DNA of 64,000 nt, from the NCBI RefSeq assembly GCF_052115485.1, contig NZ_JBFRGU010000005.1, forward strand, positions 186,001 to 250,000, given 5' to 3'. Below the pieces are notes generated by a model. It ran no database searches. It worked only from the letters and a program-made list of their open reading frames with translations, and was not told the DNA's origin. Made by a program: the position numbers and the translations under genes. This document shows, in pieces, positions 55,311-63,787 of the stretch (positions are counted from its first letter, which is position 1; each line of letters starts with the position of its first letter). The stretch is from Microvirga sp052115485. Lineage in GTDB: Bacteria > Pseudomonadota > Alphaproteobacteria > Rhizobiales > Beijerinckiaceae.

Positions 55311-55988
55311 CTAAGGTTCGACAGCCCGGGCCCTGAACTGCGAAATGTGCTCCGGCATATCCTCGACCGCAGGTGAAAATTCACCCGTTTCGGAGTTGCG
55401 CACCATCAGCACGCCGGTCGCGACGCCGAAATAAGCGCCATGCAATTGCAGCTTGCCGCGCTCCGCCAGAATGCGCACACAAGGGAACGTCATCAGATTC
55501 CTGATACTGTTCTCGATGGCGGCCAATTCCAGGCGGCGTTGATATTCCACGAAATCGGTGCCGCGCGGACCGATGCGCTCGGCGGCCGGGGCGATCAGGT
55601 TCATCCAGCGGCCGATGAAATCGCCGGGAGAGAGCGGGGCGGTATCGTCCGCGAAGGCCCGGATGCCGCCGCAGCGGGCATGACCCAGCACGACGATGTG
55701 CTTGACGCGCAAAGCCTGCACGGCGAATTCCAGCGCCGCCGAGGTGCCATGATAATCGCCGCCGGTCTCGTAAGGCGGCACGAGATTGGCCACGTTGCGA
55801 ACCACGAACAATTCGCCGGGGCTCGCATCGAAGATCACCTCGGGCGAGACGCGGCTGTCGCAGCAGCCGATCACCATGATTTCCGGCGATTGCCCTTGCT
55901 CGGCCAGCACTTCGTAGCGCCCCTTTTCGCGCGCGAAACGTTCGGCGAGAAAAGCGCGGTAGCCTTCGGTCAAGCGGGTGGGAAACAT
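55311..55988 (-). CDS. Beta-class carbonic anhydrase
   Basis: 225 residues. Zinc ligands C43 (in CCDSR), H103 and C106 (in LGHARCGGI), with the D/R dyad of CDSR present. Interconverts CO2 and bicarbonate. FVVRNVANLVPPYETGGDYH is typical. ATG at 55988. No sulfate or bicarbonate transporter is adjacent. Confidence 0.94.
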   Translation of the reverse strand: MFPTRLTEGYRAFLAERFAREKGRYEVLAEQGQSPEIMVIGCCDSRVSPEVIFDASPGELFVVRNVANLVPPYETGGDYHGTSAALEFAVQALRVKHIVVLGHARCGGIRAFADDTAPLSPGDFIGRWMNLIAPAAERIGPRGTDFVEYQRRLELAAIENSIRNLMTFPCVRILAERGKLQLHGAYFGVATGVLMVRNSETGEFSPAVEDMPEHISQFRARAVEP

Positions 55989-56028
55989 GGGCCGCCTCCT
56001 TGTGATTTATCTATAGAGCGGTGGCTAT

Positions 56029-56970
56029 TTATAGAACGGTGTCTTGGCTAAGCTTGGCGAGTTCGACATTCGCGCCGCAAATGAGCACGCCGACCCGTTC
56101 GCCTGCTTTGGGCTTATAGGCTCCCGAGGCGAGCGCGGCCAGCGCGGTTGCACCGCCGGGTTCGATCGCCATGCGCCAATCGCTCCAGAGAAGCCGCTGC
56201 GCCTGTCGGATCGCCTCGTCGGTGACGAGCGCTACATGATCGACTTTCTCGCGGCAGATGGAAAAGACCAGGTCGCCTGTATTTCGTGCGCCGAGCGAAT
56301 CCGCGGCCACCGAATTCACATCCACATCGACAGGGTGCCCGGCCTCCAAGCTCGCATGAAGCGCCCGCGATCCTTCCGGCTCGACGCCGACCACCTTCAC
56401 GCGACCCGCCCAGAAACTCGCGACGCCGCTGATCAGACCGCCGCCGCCGACCGCAACCAGTACCGTATCGAGGGGAGTGTCGTCCCGCTCCCATTCGAGC
56501 GCGACGGTGCCTTGACCCGCAATGGTTTCCTCCGCGGCGAAGGGATGGACACGCAAAGCCCCGGTTTCCGCGACGAAGCGATCGCAGGCTTCCTGCGCGT
56601 CTGCATAGCGTGCGCCACCGATGACGACCTCCGCGCCGTGGGAGCGGATGACGGCGATCTTCGCGGGGCTCGAAATCTCCGGCACGAAAATCCGCGCCCT
56701 GATGCCAAGCTGCCGCGCCGCATAGGCTACCGCCGCTCCGTGATTGCCGCCCGAGGCCGCCGCGACCCCCGCATTCGGCACTGACTTCGACAGGAGCGTG
56801 TTGAACGCGCCACGCGCCTTGAAGGAGCCGGAATGCTGCAGGTACTCGAGCTTCAGACTTACCGGTCCCTCATAGCCGAAGCCCCGCGGCAGGCTCCAGA
56901 CGGGGGTGCGCCGGATATGGGGAGCAATCCGGGCATGGGCGGTTTCGATGTCGGCGCGGGAAATCGTCAT
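56029..56970 (-). CDS. Threonine/serine dehydratase-like PLP enzyme
   Basis: 313 residues, fold type II. The PLP lysine is K51 in QHSGSFKARGAFN; the phosphate-binding loop is VAVGGGGLISGVA and the conserved ASGGNHGAAVAYAARQLG precedes it. It has no C-terminal ACT domain, so it is the short catabolic-type threonine dehydratase or a serine/hydroxy-amino-acid relative. ATG at 56970. It lies 40 bp upstream of the carbonic anhydrase gene on the same strand. Confidence 0.9.
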   Translation of the reverse strand: MTISRADIETAHARIAPHIRRTPVWSLPRGFGYEGPVSLKLEYLQHSGSFKARGAFNTLLSKSVPNAGVAAASGGNHGAAVAYAARQLGIRARIFVPEISSPAKIAVIRSHGAEVVIGGARYADAQEACDRFVAETGALRVHPFAAEETIAGQGTVALEWERDDTPLDTVLVAVGGGGLISGVASFWAGRVKVVGVEPEGSRALHASLEAGHPVDVDVNSVAADSLGARNTGDLVFSICREKVDHVALVTDEAIRQAQRLLWSDWRMAIEPGGATALAALASGAYKPKAGERVGVLICGANVELAKLSQDTVL

Positions 56971-57167
56971 CGTATCGGCGGCTCCGAAAAGAAGAATGCG
57001 ACCTCTAACCATGTCGAGCCCGACGGCAAGCCCTTTTGAGAGCCGCTATCGACCCACTGTAGAGGTTGGCGCGAAGTATCCTTGGGGTATTATTGGCGGT
57101 AACTCAGAGCATCGATGCGACCTATTTCTCCCGCAAACACGAAAAATCGCTCCAGCGAGGAACCAGA

Positions 57168-58049
57168 ATGGCTGAAATCCGTCCCCGCCGCAGCGTCCTT
57201 TACATGCCTGGTTCCAATGCCCGCGTGCTTGAAAAGGCGCGGACGCTGCCCGCCGATACGTTGATCTTCGATCTCGAAGACGCGGTGGCGCCCGATGCCA
57301 AGGAGGCCGCGCGCGCACAGGTCGTCGCGGCGGTGGCGCGGCGTGATTTTGGTCTCCGCGAGCTTGTCGTGCGCATCAACGCGCTCGACACCCCTTGGGG
57401 AGAAGCCGATCTCTTGGCTGTGGCGCAGGCCACGCCCGATGCGATTCTCGTACCCAAGGTGTCGTCGCCGGAAGCGCTTGTCGCGGTCGGCCTGCGCTTG
57501 CGGCGGCTCGGTCTCTCCGAGACGACGAAGCTCTGGGTCATGATCGAGACCCCGCTCGCCGTTCTGCAGGCGAAGGAGATTGCGAGCACCGCGCTCGATG
57601 TGGATACGCGGCTCGAATGCTTCGTGCTCGGCACCAACGATCTGGCGAAGGAAACCCGCGCGCGCTTCGTTCCCGGTCGCGCGCCGATGCTGCCCTGGCT
57701 GATGAACACGCTTGCCGCCGCGCGCGCCTACGGTCTCGACGTGATCGACGGCGTCTACAACAATCTGTCGGATGAAAGCGGATTCAGGGCCGAATGCGAG
57801 CAGGGCCGGGATCTCGGCTTCGACGGCAAGACACTGATTCACCCGAACCAAGTCGTGGCTGCGAACGAGATCTTCGCGCCAACCTTAGAGGAAATCGAGC
57901 GCGCGGAGATTATCGCAAGCGCCTTCGAGCGTCCGGAAAATGCCGGCAAGGGCGCCATCGCCATCGACGGAGGCATGGTCGAGCGGCTCCATGCGGACAT
58001 GGCGCGTCGGACGCTCGCACTTGCAGAGGCGATTGCGATCCGAAGTTAG
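57168..58049 (+). CDS. HpcH/HpaI aldolase-family CoA ester lyase (CitE/malyl-CoA lyase-like)
   Basis: 293 residues. SVLYMPGSNARVLEKARTLP, TLIFDLEDAVAPDAKEAAR, VMIETPLAVLQAKEIAS, FVLGTNDLAKETRARF and GKTLIHPNQV are the CitE/malyl-CoA lyase hallmarks, including metal-binding glutamate and aspartate. Likely cleaves malyl-CoA or a related ester; no citrate lyase subunits lie nearby. ATG at 57168. TAG stop lies in a family D repeat. Confidence 0.9.
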   Translation: MAEIRPRRSVLYMPGSNARVLEKARTLPADTLIFDLEDAVAPDAKEAARAQVVAAVARRDFGLRELVVRINALDTPWGEADLLAVAQATPDAILVPKVSSPEALVAVGLRLRRLGLSETTKLWVMIETPLAVLQAKEIASTALDVDTRLECFVLGTNDLAKETRARFVPGRAPMLPWLMNTLAAARAYGLDVIDGVYNNLSDESGFRAECEQGRDLGFDGKTLIHPNQVVAANEIFAPTLEEIERAEIIASAFERPENAGKGAIAIDGGMVERLHADMARRTLALAEAIAIRS

Positions 58050-58148
58050 AGCATGATCAGAACAAGTGGACGGTTGTTCGCCCGAATCATGCGGCATCAA
58101 AGAATCGAGAGCTTAATCATATTTCAAAGAGACACGCTCAAGCTCTAG
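58048..58148. repeat. Family D repeat forming stop codons on both sides
   Basis: AGAGCATGATCAGAACAAG, a slightly shortened module 1, then AGAGCTTAATCATATTTC facing GACACGCTCAAGCTCTAG. Its left TAG ends the lyase gene and its right CTA ends the convergent Trm112 gene. Confidence 0.85.
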
Positions 58149-58348
58149 TCGAGCGGTCGCGCTTCTTCCGGCAGCATGATCGGAATGCCGTCGCGGATCG
58201 GGTAGGCGAGCTTGGCCTGACGGCTGATCAGCTCCTGGCGCTCGGCATCGTAATCGAGCGATGCTTTGGTCAGTGGACACACCAGAAGTTCGAGGAGCTT
58301 CGGATCGACTCGCGTGGCTTCGACCGGGAGTTGGGTTTCGTCTTTCAT
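58145..58348 (-). CDS. Trm112-family protein
   Basis: 67 residues. LLELLVCPLTKASLDYD with the later LISRQAKLAYPIRDGIPIML is the Trm112/YcaR fold. The zinc cysteines are reduced to one (CPLTK), as in many bacterial members. Trm112-type proteins support methyltransferases. ATG at 58348; 9 bp after the LON-domain gene, so co-transcribed. Confidence 0.92.
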   Translation of the reverse strand: MKDETQLPVEATRVDPKLLELLVCPLTKASLDYDAERQELISRQAKLAYPIRDGIPIMLPEEARPLD

Positions 58349-58357
58349 CGCTCGTCC

Positions 58358-59059
58358 TTATTGCAGCGTCGTGTCCGAACCGCTGCCGCTGCGCGCGAGC
58401 TCGATCTCGGTCAGGGCGATCAGGACTTCCGCCCGTGTCTTCAGATCGACGGCTTCGAGCAAAGCTTGCTTCTCACGGGTGCCGAAGGGACTCATCATGC
58501 ACAGTGCGTTTACCAATGCTTCGTTCGGCGCTTCCTCGATACCCTTCCAATCCACGCGCACCTCCGCCGCTTCGACGAAATCGCGCAGGGCTTTCACGAC
58601 GCCCGCGCGATCGACTTCTGTCTCGCCGGCGCGCGCGATGAAATCCTCTGCAAATCCTTCGAAATCGACCTGGCACTGACGGAACGGTGTCGTGGTCAGC
58701 AGCTCCTCTTCGATCCGAAAACGTGCGACGCCGACGAGCGTGATGAGGTAGCGCCCATCGCTGCTCTCGGCGAACTGCGTGATCCGTCCGGCGCAGCCCA
58801 CGTTGCAAAGCTTGGGCGCCGTAGCCGTACCACCGCCGTCGGGATCCGGCTGTACCAGACCGATCAGCCGATCGCTCCGCAACGCTTCATCCACCATGGC
58901 GAGATAACGCGGTTCGAAGATGTTGAGCGGCATTTGGCCGCGAGGCAGAAGAAGGGCGCCGGAGAGGGGGAAAACGGGGATGGTCGCCGGGCAATCCTTC
59001 GGACAACGATAAACCACGCTCGAACCCATCCCGCGCGCTCCTGACTGGACAATCGGCAT
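58358..59059 (-). CDS. LON substrate-binding-domain protein
   Basis: 233 residues, LonN domain only: IPVFPLSGALLLPRGQMPLN, IFEPRYLAMVDEALRSDRLI, GLVQPDPDGG and CAGRITQFAESSDGRYL. No ATPase or protease domain follows. Function unknown. ATG at 59059 overlaps the thioredoxin gene's stop (TGATG); an ATG at 59029 is an alternative. A conserved alphaproteobacterial trio with the genes on either side. Confidence 0.9.
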   Translation of the reverse strand: MPIVQSGARGMGSSVVYRCPKDCPATIPVFPLSGALLLPRGQMPLNIFEPRYLAMVDEALRSDRLIGLVQPDPDGGGTATAPKLCNVGCAGRITQFAESSDGRYLITLVGVARFRIEEELLTTTPFRQCQVDFEGFAEDFIARAGETEVDRAGVVKALRDFVEAAEVRVDWKGIEEAPNEALVNALCMMSPFGTREKQALLEAVDLKTRAEVLIALTEIELARSGSGSDTTLQ

Positions 59060-59976
59060 CAGGCAAACAGGATAGAGGACAACCGGCGTCGTCCTACAAC
59101 CGTCATCTCGTCCGTGGGGCCCCAGGCCTCGAAGAATTGGACGAGCTGCTTGCGCGCACCGTCTTCGTTCCAATTGCGGTCGCGCCGCACGATTTCAAGA
59201 AGCTGGTCGACAGCTTCTTCCTGCCGTCCGCGCGCGTTGAGCGCGAGCGCCATATCGAACCGAGCCTGATGATCGAGCGGGTTCGCCTCTACGCGGCGCT
59301 GTAATTCCGCGACATCGCCCAGAGATTCCGCCTGTTCCGCAAGCTCGATGGCTGCGCTTGCGCCGACGAGTGCAGGATCGTTCGCCTTGGCCTCCGGCGC
59401 CATGGCGAGAAAGCGCTTCGCACCTTCGAGATCGTTCAGAGAAACGTGCAGTTTCACCATGGCTGCCAGAGCAGGGACGTTGTCGGGCTCTTGCGCGAGT
59501 ACTGCTGCGTAAAGCTCGGCGGCACCGGCCGCATCGCCTTCAGTGACGGCACTCTCGGCTTCCTGCAGGAGTTCGTCGATGACGCTCGGGCCTATGGGGC
59601 CGACGAGGCGCTCGATGAAACCCTTGATCTGTCCTTCGGGCAGCGCCCCCATGAAACCATCGACGGGCTGGCCACGCTGGAAGGCGAAGACGGCGGGGAT
59701 CGATTGAACGCCGAGCTGCCCGGCGATCTGCGGATGCTCATCGATGTTCATCTTCACGAGCTTCACCTTGCCCCCGGCGGCGAGGACGGCTTTCTCGAGA
59801 ACAGGGGTGAGCTGCTTGCAGGGCCCGCACCAGGGCGCCCAGAAATCGACCAGAACCGGCTGTTTCATCGATTCGGTGAGGACGTCCTCGCGAAACGTGG
59901 CCGTCGAGGTGTCCTTGATGAGATCGTCCGCGGGCTTACCGTTCGGGAGCGTTCCGGGTGAAGTGTCGGCTAGCAT
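59059..59976 (-). CDS. cnoX: Thioredoxin-TPR co-chaperone (CnoX/YbbN-like)
   Basis: 305 residues. N-terminal thioredoxin domain with an intact CGPC site in DFWAPWCGPCKQLTPVLE, then TPR-like helices (ELYAAVLAQEPDNVPALAAM, FDMALALNARGRQEEAVDQL). CnoX/YbbN proteins protect unfolded clients under oxidative stress and hand them to chaperones. E. coli YbbN lacks the full CxxC, while this one keeps it. ATG at 59976. Confidence 0.92.
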   Translation of the reverse strand: MLADTSPGTLPNGKPADDLIKDTSTATFREDVLTESMKQPVLVDFWAPWCGPCKQLTPVLEKAVLAAGGKVKLVKMNIDEHPQIAGQLGVQSIPAVFAFQRGQPVDGFMGALPEGQIKGFIERLVGPIGPSVIDELLQEAESAVTEGDAAGAAELYAAVLAQEPDNVPALAAMVKLHVSLNDLEGAKRFLAMAPEAKANDPALVGASAAIELAEQAESLGDVAELQRRVEANPLDHQARFDMALALNARGRQEEAVDQLLEIVRRDRNWNEDGARKQLVQFFEAWGPTDEMTVVGRRRLSSILFA

Positions 59977-60036
59977 GTCGTCCTCGAAAGGTCGGAGAAA
60001 TCGGTCATCCCTCAGATGGGATTTTACGGCGTGATT

Positions 60037-60564
60037 TTAAGGCGTAATCGACAATTCTTCCGCCGGTTCGGGCAGGTGGAGAATGATCGGGTCGTGGCCC
60101 GTCGAGCGTAGGAATTTCACCAGATCCTCGCGGGAGATGCCTGTCGTCATGGAATTCACGAGCGGATGAAAGTTCACCCGCTCATGCTCCATGAGCTTGG
60201 CGTCGAGAATCATGGTGACCCGGCCTTGCGTATCGTTGGCGACGGCAAAGGGTGTCACCGAACCCGGTTCGACCCCCAAAACCTCGCGCAGCTGATCGGC
60301 CGAGCCGAAAGACAATCGTCCCGAGGCGCCCAGCACCTCATGGGTCCGCTTCAGGTCGATGGCGGTCTCGTGCTTGGCCGTGATCAGGAAAAGGCGGCCC
60401 TTCTTGTCTTTCACGAACAGGTTCTTCGAATGGGCGCCAGGAATGCACGCCTTGATATGGCGCGATTCGGCGACCGTGAAGACGGGTTCGTGCTCCACCG
60501 TTTCAGTCGAAATCCCGAGCCCCGCAAGGCGGTCCAACAATTGGGTCGGTGTCAGGTGCGGCAA
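60037..60564 (-). CDS. Prolyl-tRNA deacylase (ProXp/YbaK-like)
   Basis: 175 residues. Hydrolyses mischarged aminoacyl-tRNA-Pro; the motifs HIKACIPGAHSKNLFVKDKK, FLITAKHETAIDLKR and FHPLVNSMTTGISREDLVKF match the ProXp-ala group. The only start in frame is TTG at 60564, with GGGAG 9 bases upstream. It is separate from any ProRS gene. Confidence 0.9.
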   Translation of the reverse strand: MPHLTPTQLLDRLAGLGISTETVEHEPVFTVAESRHIKACIPGAHSKNLFVKDKKGRLFLITAKHETAIDLKRTHEVLGASGRLSFGSADQLREVLGVEPGSVTPFAVANDTQGRVTMILDAKLMEHERVNFHPLVNSMTTGISREDLVKFLRSTGHDPIILHLPEPAEELSITP

Positions 60565-60593
60565 GACGATGAGCTCCCGTTCGTCCTCGGTTT

Positions 60594-60696
60594 CTAGAGC
60601 TTGATCATGTCTCTTTGAAACACCGAGCTCTCGATTCTTTGATTTCGCATGATCCGGGCTAACAACCGGTTTCCACTTATTCTGATCATGCTCTAA
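60594..60696. repeat. Family D repeat, inverted
   Basis: AGAGCTTGATCATGTCTC with TGAAACACCGAGCTCT as arms, then GCATGATCCGGGCTAACAAC to TCTGATCATGCTCT. Module 2 has partly lost pairing. Confidence 0.82.
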
Positions 60697-60814
60697 AGAT
60701 CTCGTTTCCCGGTCTCAAGCAATCAGTTCGCAAATTTCGCTTAGGACCCTCTTGCAATATGAATCTTTTTGGGGCAAATGAGCGGCCTCGCAACGGCGCA
60801 ACGCGCCGCGGAGC

Positions 60815-60889
60815 GCGGGTGTAGCTCAGGGGTAGAGCACAACCTTGCCAAGGTTGGGGTCGAGGGTTCGAATCCCTTCGCCCGCTCCA
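60815..60889 (+). tRNA. tRNA-Gly(GCC)
   Basis: 75 nt with encoded CCA. Acceptor stem GCGGGTG/CGCCCGC (one U-G pair), D arm GCTCAGGGGTAGAGC, anticodon loop CTTGCCAAG with anticodon GCC, and T arm GAGGGTTCGAATCCCTT. Folds fully. Confidence 0.97.
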
Positions 60890-60921
60890 ATTTTCTCAAG
60901 AATTGTTGGGAAGATAGCATG

Positions 60922-60944
60922 AACCGCCGGAAGGCGGTTTTTTG
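60922..60944 (+). terminator. Terminator downstream of tRNA-Gly
   Basis: AACCGCC and GGCGGTT with a 4-base loop and TTTTTG. Confidence 0.82.
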
Positions 60945-60961
60945 CTGTTTGAGGCCGACGC

Positions 60962-61447
60962 TCAAGTGCCGGCGTGAGTGTCGTCCCCGGCCAAACCGAC
61001 AGCTTTCGCCGGTCTCTTGAAGGCTACCAGCAGGGTACAAAGGAGTGCCGCTGCAGCACCCGTCAGATAAATAGGGCCGAAAACGCCTTGCGCTCCATCT
61101 GGTAGCAGGGGTCGTATGGAGGCTAAAAAGACAGCAGTCGAAATAGCTCCGGCAAGCGGCGACAGAATCAAAAGATCTCTTCGGAGCGTGACGCGGAGAG
61201 CTACTTGCCTGAGCAAAATGGCTGTCAACGCTGCTGGAGCCGCTCCCAAGCCGTAGGAAATGGCAAGTACCATCGGATTAGCCGTAAGAAAGACCGGCAA
61301 AAGCAAGTCAGTTCCCTGAAGGGGGCGATCATAGAAAGCCCCGAACAGCGCCAGACCAAGGAGAAAGAGGAAGCAACCAATGGGAGGTCCTGCCAGAATG
61401 TAGAGCAGGAAGAATCTGACATCTTCTTTTTTGAGGCGGAGCTTGAT
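60962..61447 (-). CDS. Four-span membrane protein with a non-standard (ATC) or lost start
   Basis: From 61447 the frame encodes about 161 residues with four spans: FFLLYILAGPPIGCFLFLLG, ANPMVLAISYGLGAAPAAL, LILSPLAGAISTAVFLAS and YLTGAAAALLCTLLVAF. The first ATG/GTG/TTG in frame is TTG 61306, which would cut the protein inside a loop. Upstream, GGAGG (61456-61460) is followed 8 bases later by an in-frame ATC AAG at 61447. So either ATC is used, or an ATG start has mutated and this is a fresh pseudogene. A TGA closes the frame a few codons further up. No family is recognised. Confidence 0.55.
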   Translation of the reverse strand: MKLRLKKEDVRFFLLYILAGPPIGCFLFLLGLALFGAFYDRPLQGTDLLLPVFLTANPMVLAISYGLGAAPAALTAILLRQVALRVTLRRDLLILSPLAGAISTAVFLASIRPLLPDGAQGVFGPIYLTGAAAALLCTLLVAFKRPAKAVGLAGDDTHAGT

Positions 61448-61561
61448 TGGTCTATCCTCCGATATAGGCGGTCAACGCTATAGTATTTCGCTCAGGCCCG
61501 CAATTTGGCTTCGCCTACGTTCTACGGCTCGGCATAGCGAAGTTGAAAGCTCACAGCTAGC

Positions 61562-61957
61562 TCACGCCACCACGCGCAGCACCGTCGTGATCGGCGTGCC
61601 GCGTTTCAGGGTCTTCGTCACGGGAGTCTTCTCGGCGATTTCGAGCAGGCGGGCTTGCCGCTCGGGGTCGAGTGCTTGGTCCAAGGTCACATCCCGCGAA
61701 ATGCTCTCGTTGCCGTCCGCATCGCGTCCGAAATGGGTATCGACATTGATGCGGCCCAGATCCCACCCTTTTCGGTCCGCGTACATGCGCAGCGTGATGG
61801 CGGTGCAGGCGGCGAGTGCCGAGAGCAGCAATTCGTAAGGCGAGGGGCCGGTATCGGTGCCACCGAGCGACGGCGGCTCGTCGGCGGTGAGGTTGTGCGA
61901 GCGGGCGCGGATCTCGGTTGCGAAGCCCGATGCGCTGACGAGATGAACGGAGGCCAT
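61562..61957 (-). CDS. OsmC/Ohr-family protein
   Basis: 131 residues. HNLTADEPPSLGGTDTGPSP and YELLLSALAACTAITLRMYA hold the catalytic-cysteine helix of the OsmC fold; only this one cysteine is seen in that helix, so the peroxidatic pair of Ohr is not evident and a YhfA-like role is possible. ATG at 61957. Stands 41 bp after pirin on the same strand. Confidence 0.88.
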   Translation of the reverse strand: MASVHLVSASGFATEIRARSHNLTADEPPSLGGTDTGPSPYELLLSALAACTAITLRMYADRKGWDLGRINVDTHFGRDADGNESISRDVTLDQALDPERQARLLEIAEKTPVTKTLKRGTPITTVLRVVA

Positions 61958-61997
61958 GCAATACCCTTGGTGATTGTCCGGTTGGGAGAAGTCGCGA

Positions 61998-62915
61998 TCA
62001 AGTCTCGGGGAGCGGGATGAACTCGGTCTCGTCGGGCACATGACTGAAGCGGCCGGTCTTCCAGTCTTCCTTCGCCTGTTCGATGCGCTCCTTGCTGGAG
62101 GAGACGAAATTCCACCAGATGTGGCGCGGGCCTTCCAAGGCCGTCCCGCCCAGGAACATCATGCGCGTCGGTTTCGTGGCGAGCACGGTGATGCGATCAC
62201 CCGGACGGAAGATCAGGAGGCGTGGTCCCTCGAATCGTTCGTTCGCGATCTCCACTTCGCCCTCGACGACATAGATCGCCCGCTCCTCGTAGTCGGGATC
62301 GAGGGGCGCGGTCATGCCCGCATCGAGCGCGACTTCCACATAGAACCAGTCCGACACCATCTCGACAGGCGCCGAGGCGCCGAAGGCGGAGCCTGCGATC
62401 ACGCGGGCCTTCAGGCCCTTGTCTTCGATGGTGGGTAGGCGGGCCGCGTCATAATGCTGGAAGGACGGAGCGATTTCTTCCTTGCCGGCGGGCAGTGCGA
62501 TCCAGCTTTGCAGGCCGAGCATGCGACCGCCGTGGCGCTCCGCCTCCGGCGAACGTTCGGAATGGGCGATACCTCGCCCCGCGGTCATCAGGTTCATGGC
62601 GCCCGGCGCGATGTCCTGAATGTTGCCGTTGCTGTCGCGATGGGTGATGCGGCCATCGAAGAGATAAGTGACGGTGGCGAGCCCGATATGCGGATGAGGT
62701 CGCACATCCATGCCGTGCCCGGCAATGAACTGAACCGGCCCGAAATGATCGAAGAAAATGAACGGCCCAACCATCTGGCGTTTGCCGTGCGGAAGCGCGC
62801 GGCGCACGGAAAAGCCGTCGCCGAGATCGCGTACGCGCGGCACGACGACGAGTTCGAGCGCATCGCAGGATTTCCGGTCGCCCAGAATCGGATCTTCCGT
62901 CGGAAGCCAGCTCAT
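61998..62915 (-). CDS. Pirin family protein
   Basis: 305 residues, bicupin. The metal site is GMDVRPHPHIGLATVTYLFD with the later NLMTAGRGIAHSERSPE; RMMFLGGTALEGPRHIWWNF belongs to the C-terminal cupin. Pirins can act as quercetinases or bind partner enzymes. ATG at 62915. Probably co-transcribed with the OsmC gene. Confidence 0.93.
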   Translation of the reverse strand: MSWLPTEDPILGDRKSCDALELVVVPRVRDLGDGFSVRRALPHGKRQMVGPFIFFDHFGPVQFIAGHGMDVRPHPHIGLATVTYLFDGRITHRDSNGNIQDIAPGAMNLMTAGRGIAHSERSPEAERHGGRMLGLQSWIALPAGKEEIAPSFQHYDAARLPTIEDKGLKARVIAGSAFGASAPVEMVSDWFYVEVALDAGMTAPLDPDYEERAIYVVEGEVEIANERFEGPRLLIFRPGDRITVLATKPTRMMFLGGTALEGPRHIWWNFVSSSKERIEQAKEDWKTGRFSHVPDETEFIPLPET

Positions 62916-63184
62916 CGCGGATCTCCTGTGCTCGCGCGCTTTGTGAGAGAATAAGGTTTGTGGTGCACATGCAAAGCGCAATAGCGAAAGCGCGCTTTGC
63001 GTTGATCGACTATTGATCCCAAACCAGCATGAGAAGGCGGTTTGCGAGCGACAGCCTCAGATTGCGGCTTCAAGCTGGGGTTGTTGCGCTGCGATCATGG
63101 TAAAGCACCCCACCGTAAAGAGGGACTTCGCGTCGCCGCCGGAGTGTACGCGGTCAGCACAGATGCTTTCGTGTGTCGTGCAGT

Positions 63185-63640
63185 TTAGCCGTAAGTAACG
63201 CCCGGCTTACTTTGTCCAACTTCTATAATATAACCATCAGGATCGCGAATGTAGCAGCGCGTCTCGCCGTACTTGTCCTTTGGCTCTGTGATAAATTCGG
63301 CCCCTCGACTTCGCCATAGCTCATAGCAAGCTTGAATATCTGCAACGCGAATATTCATAAAGCTGCTGACCAAATCGGGATCGGCGGGGGCGCTAAGCGT
63401 TACCGATGGTTTGTCGGGTGTCGGACCGCCCCCGACGTTGACAATGAGCCACGTGTTCGCGATCTGGATGTACCCCGGCGCGCCGCTGCTGTCGCCTTTG
63501 CTCAGAATGCGGCCTCCGAAGACCGTTTCGTAAAATCGAGCCGATCGTTCGATGTCGGCGACGGTGAGAAAGTGTGCGACGGTAAATCCATCCCGCGGCG
63601 GCATCTGATAGCTTTTCTGCTCGACTTGTACTTGGTTCAT
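63185..63640 (-). CDS. VOC-superfamily (glyoxalase/bleomycin-resistance-like) protein
   Basis: 151 residues. HFLTVADIERSARFYETVFG starts the first beta-alpha-beta unit and TRCYIRDPDGYIIEVGQS ends the second with a metal glutamate. Substrate unknown. ATG at 63640. A DoxX-like relic lies directly upstream on the same strand. Confidence 0.9.
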   Translation of the reverse strand: MNQVQVEQKSYQMPPRDGFTVAHFLTVADIERSARFYETVFGGRILSKGDSSGAPGYIQIANTWLIVNVGGGPTPDKPSVTLSAPADPDLVSSFMNIRVADIQACYELWRSRGAEFITEPKDKYGETRCYIRDPDGYIIEVGQSKPGVTYG

Positions 63641-63653
63641 CGACGCCTCCGAT

Positions 63654-63787
63654 ATACAACAGCAAGAAGCCTCCCATCATGCTGAGATTTTGTAAAAGCC
63701 ATCCGTGCTGGCCCATCGATCCGCATTCGTTATTGTCCAATAACGATGCCCAATAAAACGTAGTTCCCAGCGTGTAAAAAACATAAG
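63654..63787 (-). pseudogene. Frameshifted DoxX-like remnant
   Basis: One minus-strand frame reads ALLMFFTRWELRFIGHRYWT, like the DoxX segment before its conserved HRFW; a second frame then reads QHGWLLQNLSMMGGFLLLYI, like the final DoxX helix (KNLxxxGGLLLL). The two pieces are adjacent and in order but in different frames, with no complete gene upstream. Assignment is by pattern and not certain. Confidence 0.4.

Noticed and set aside
61225..61422. A 65-codon minus-strand frame beginning with ATG near the tRNA-Gly locus
   Set aside because: It overlaps the four-span membrane protein in another frame and lacks hydrophobic or conserved structure; the membrane protein frame is much more protein-like.
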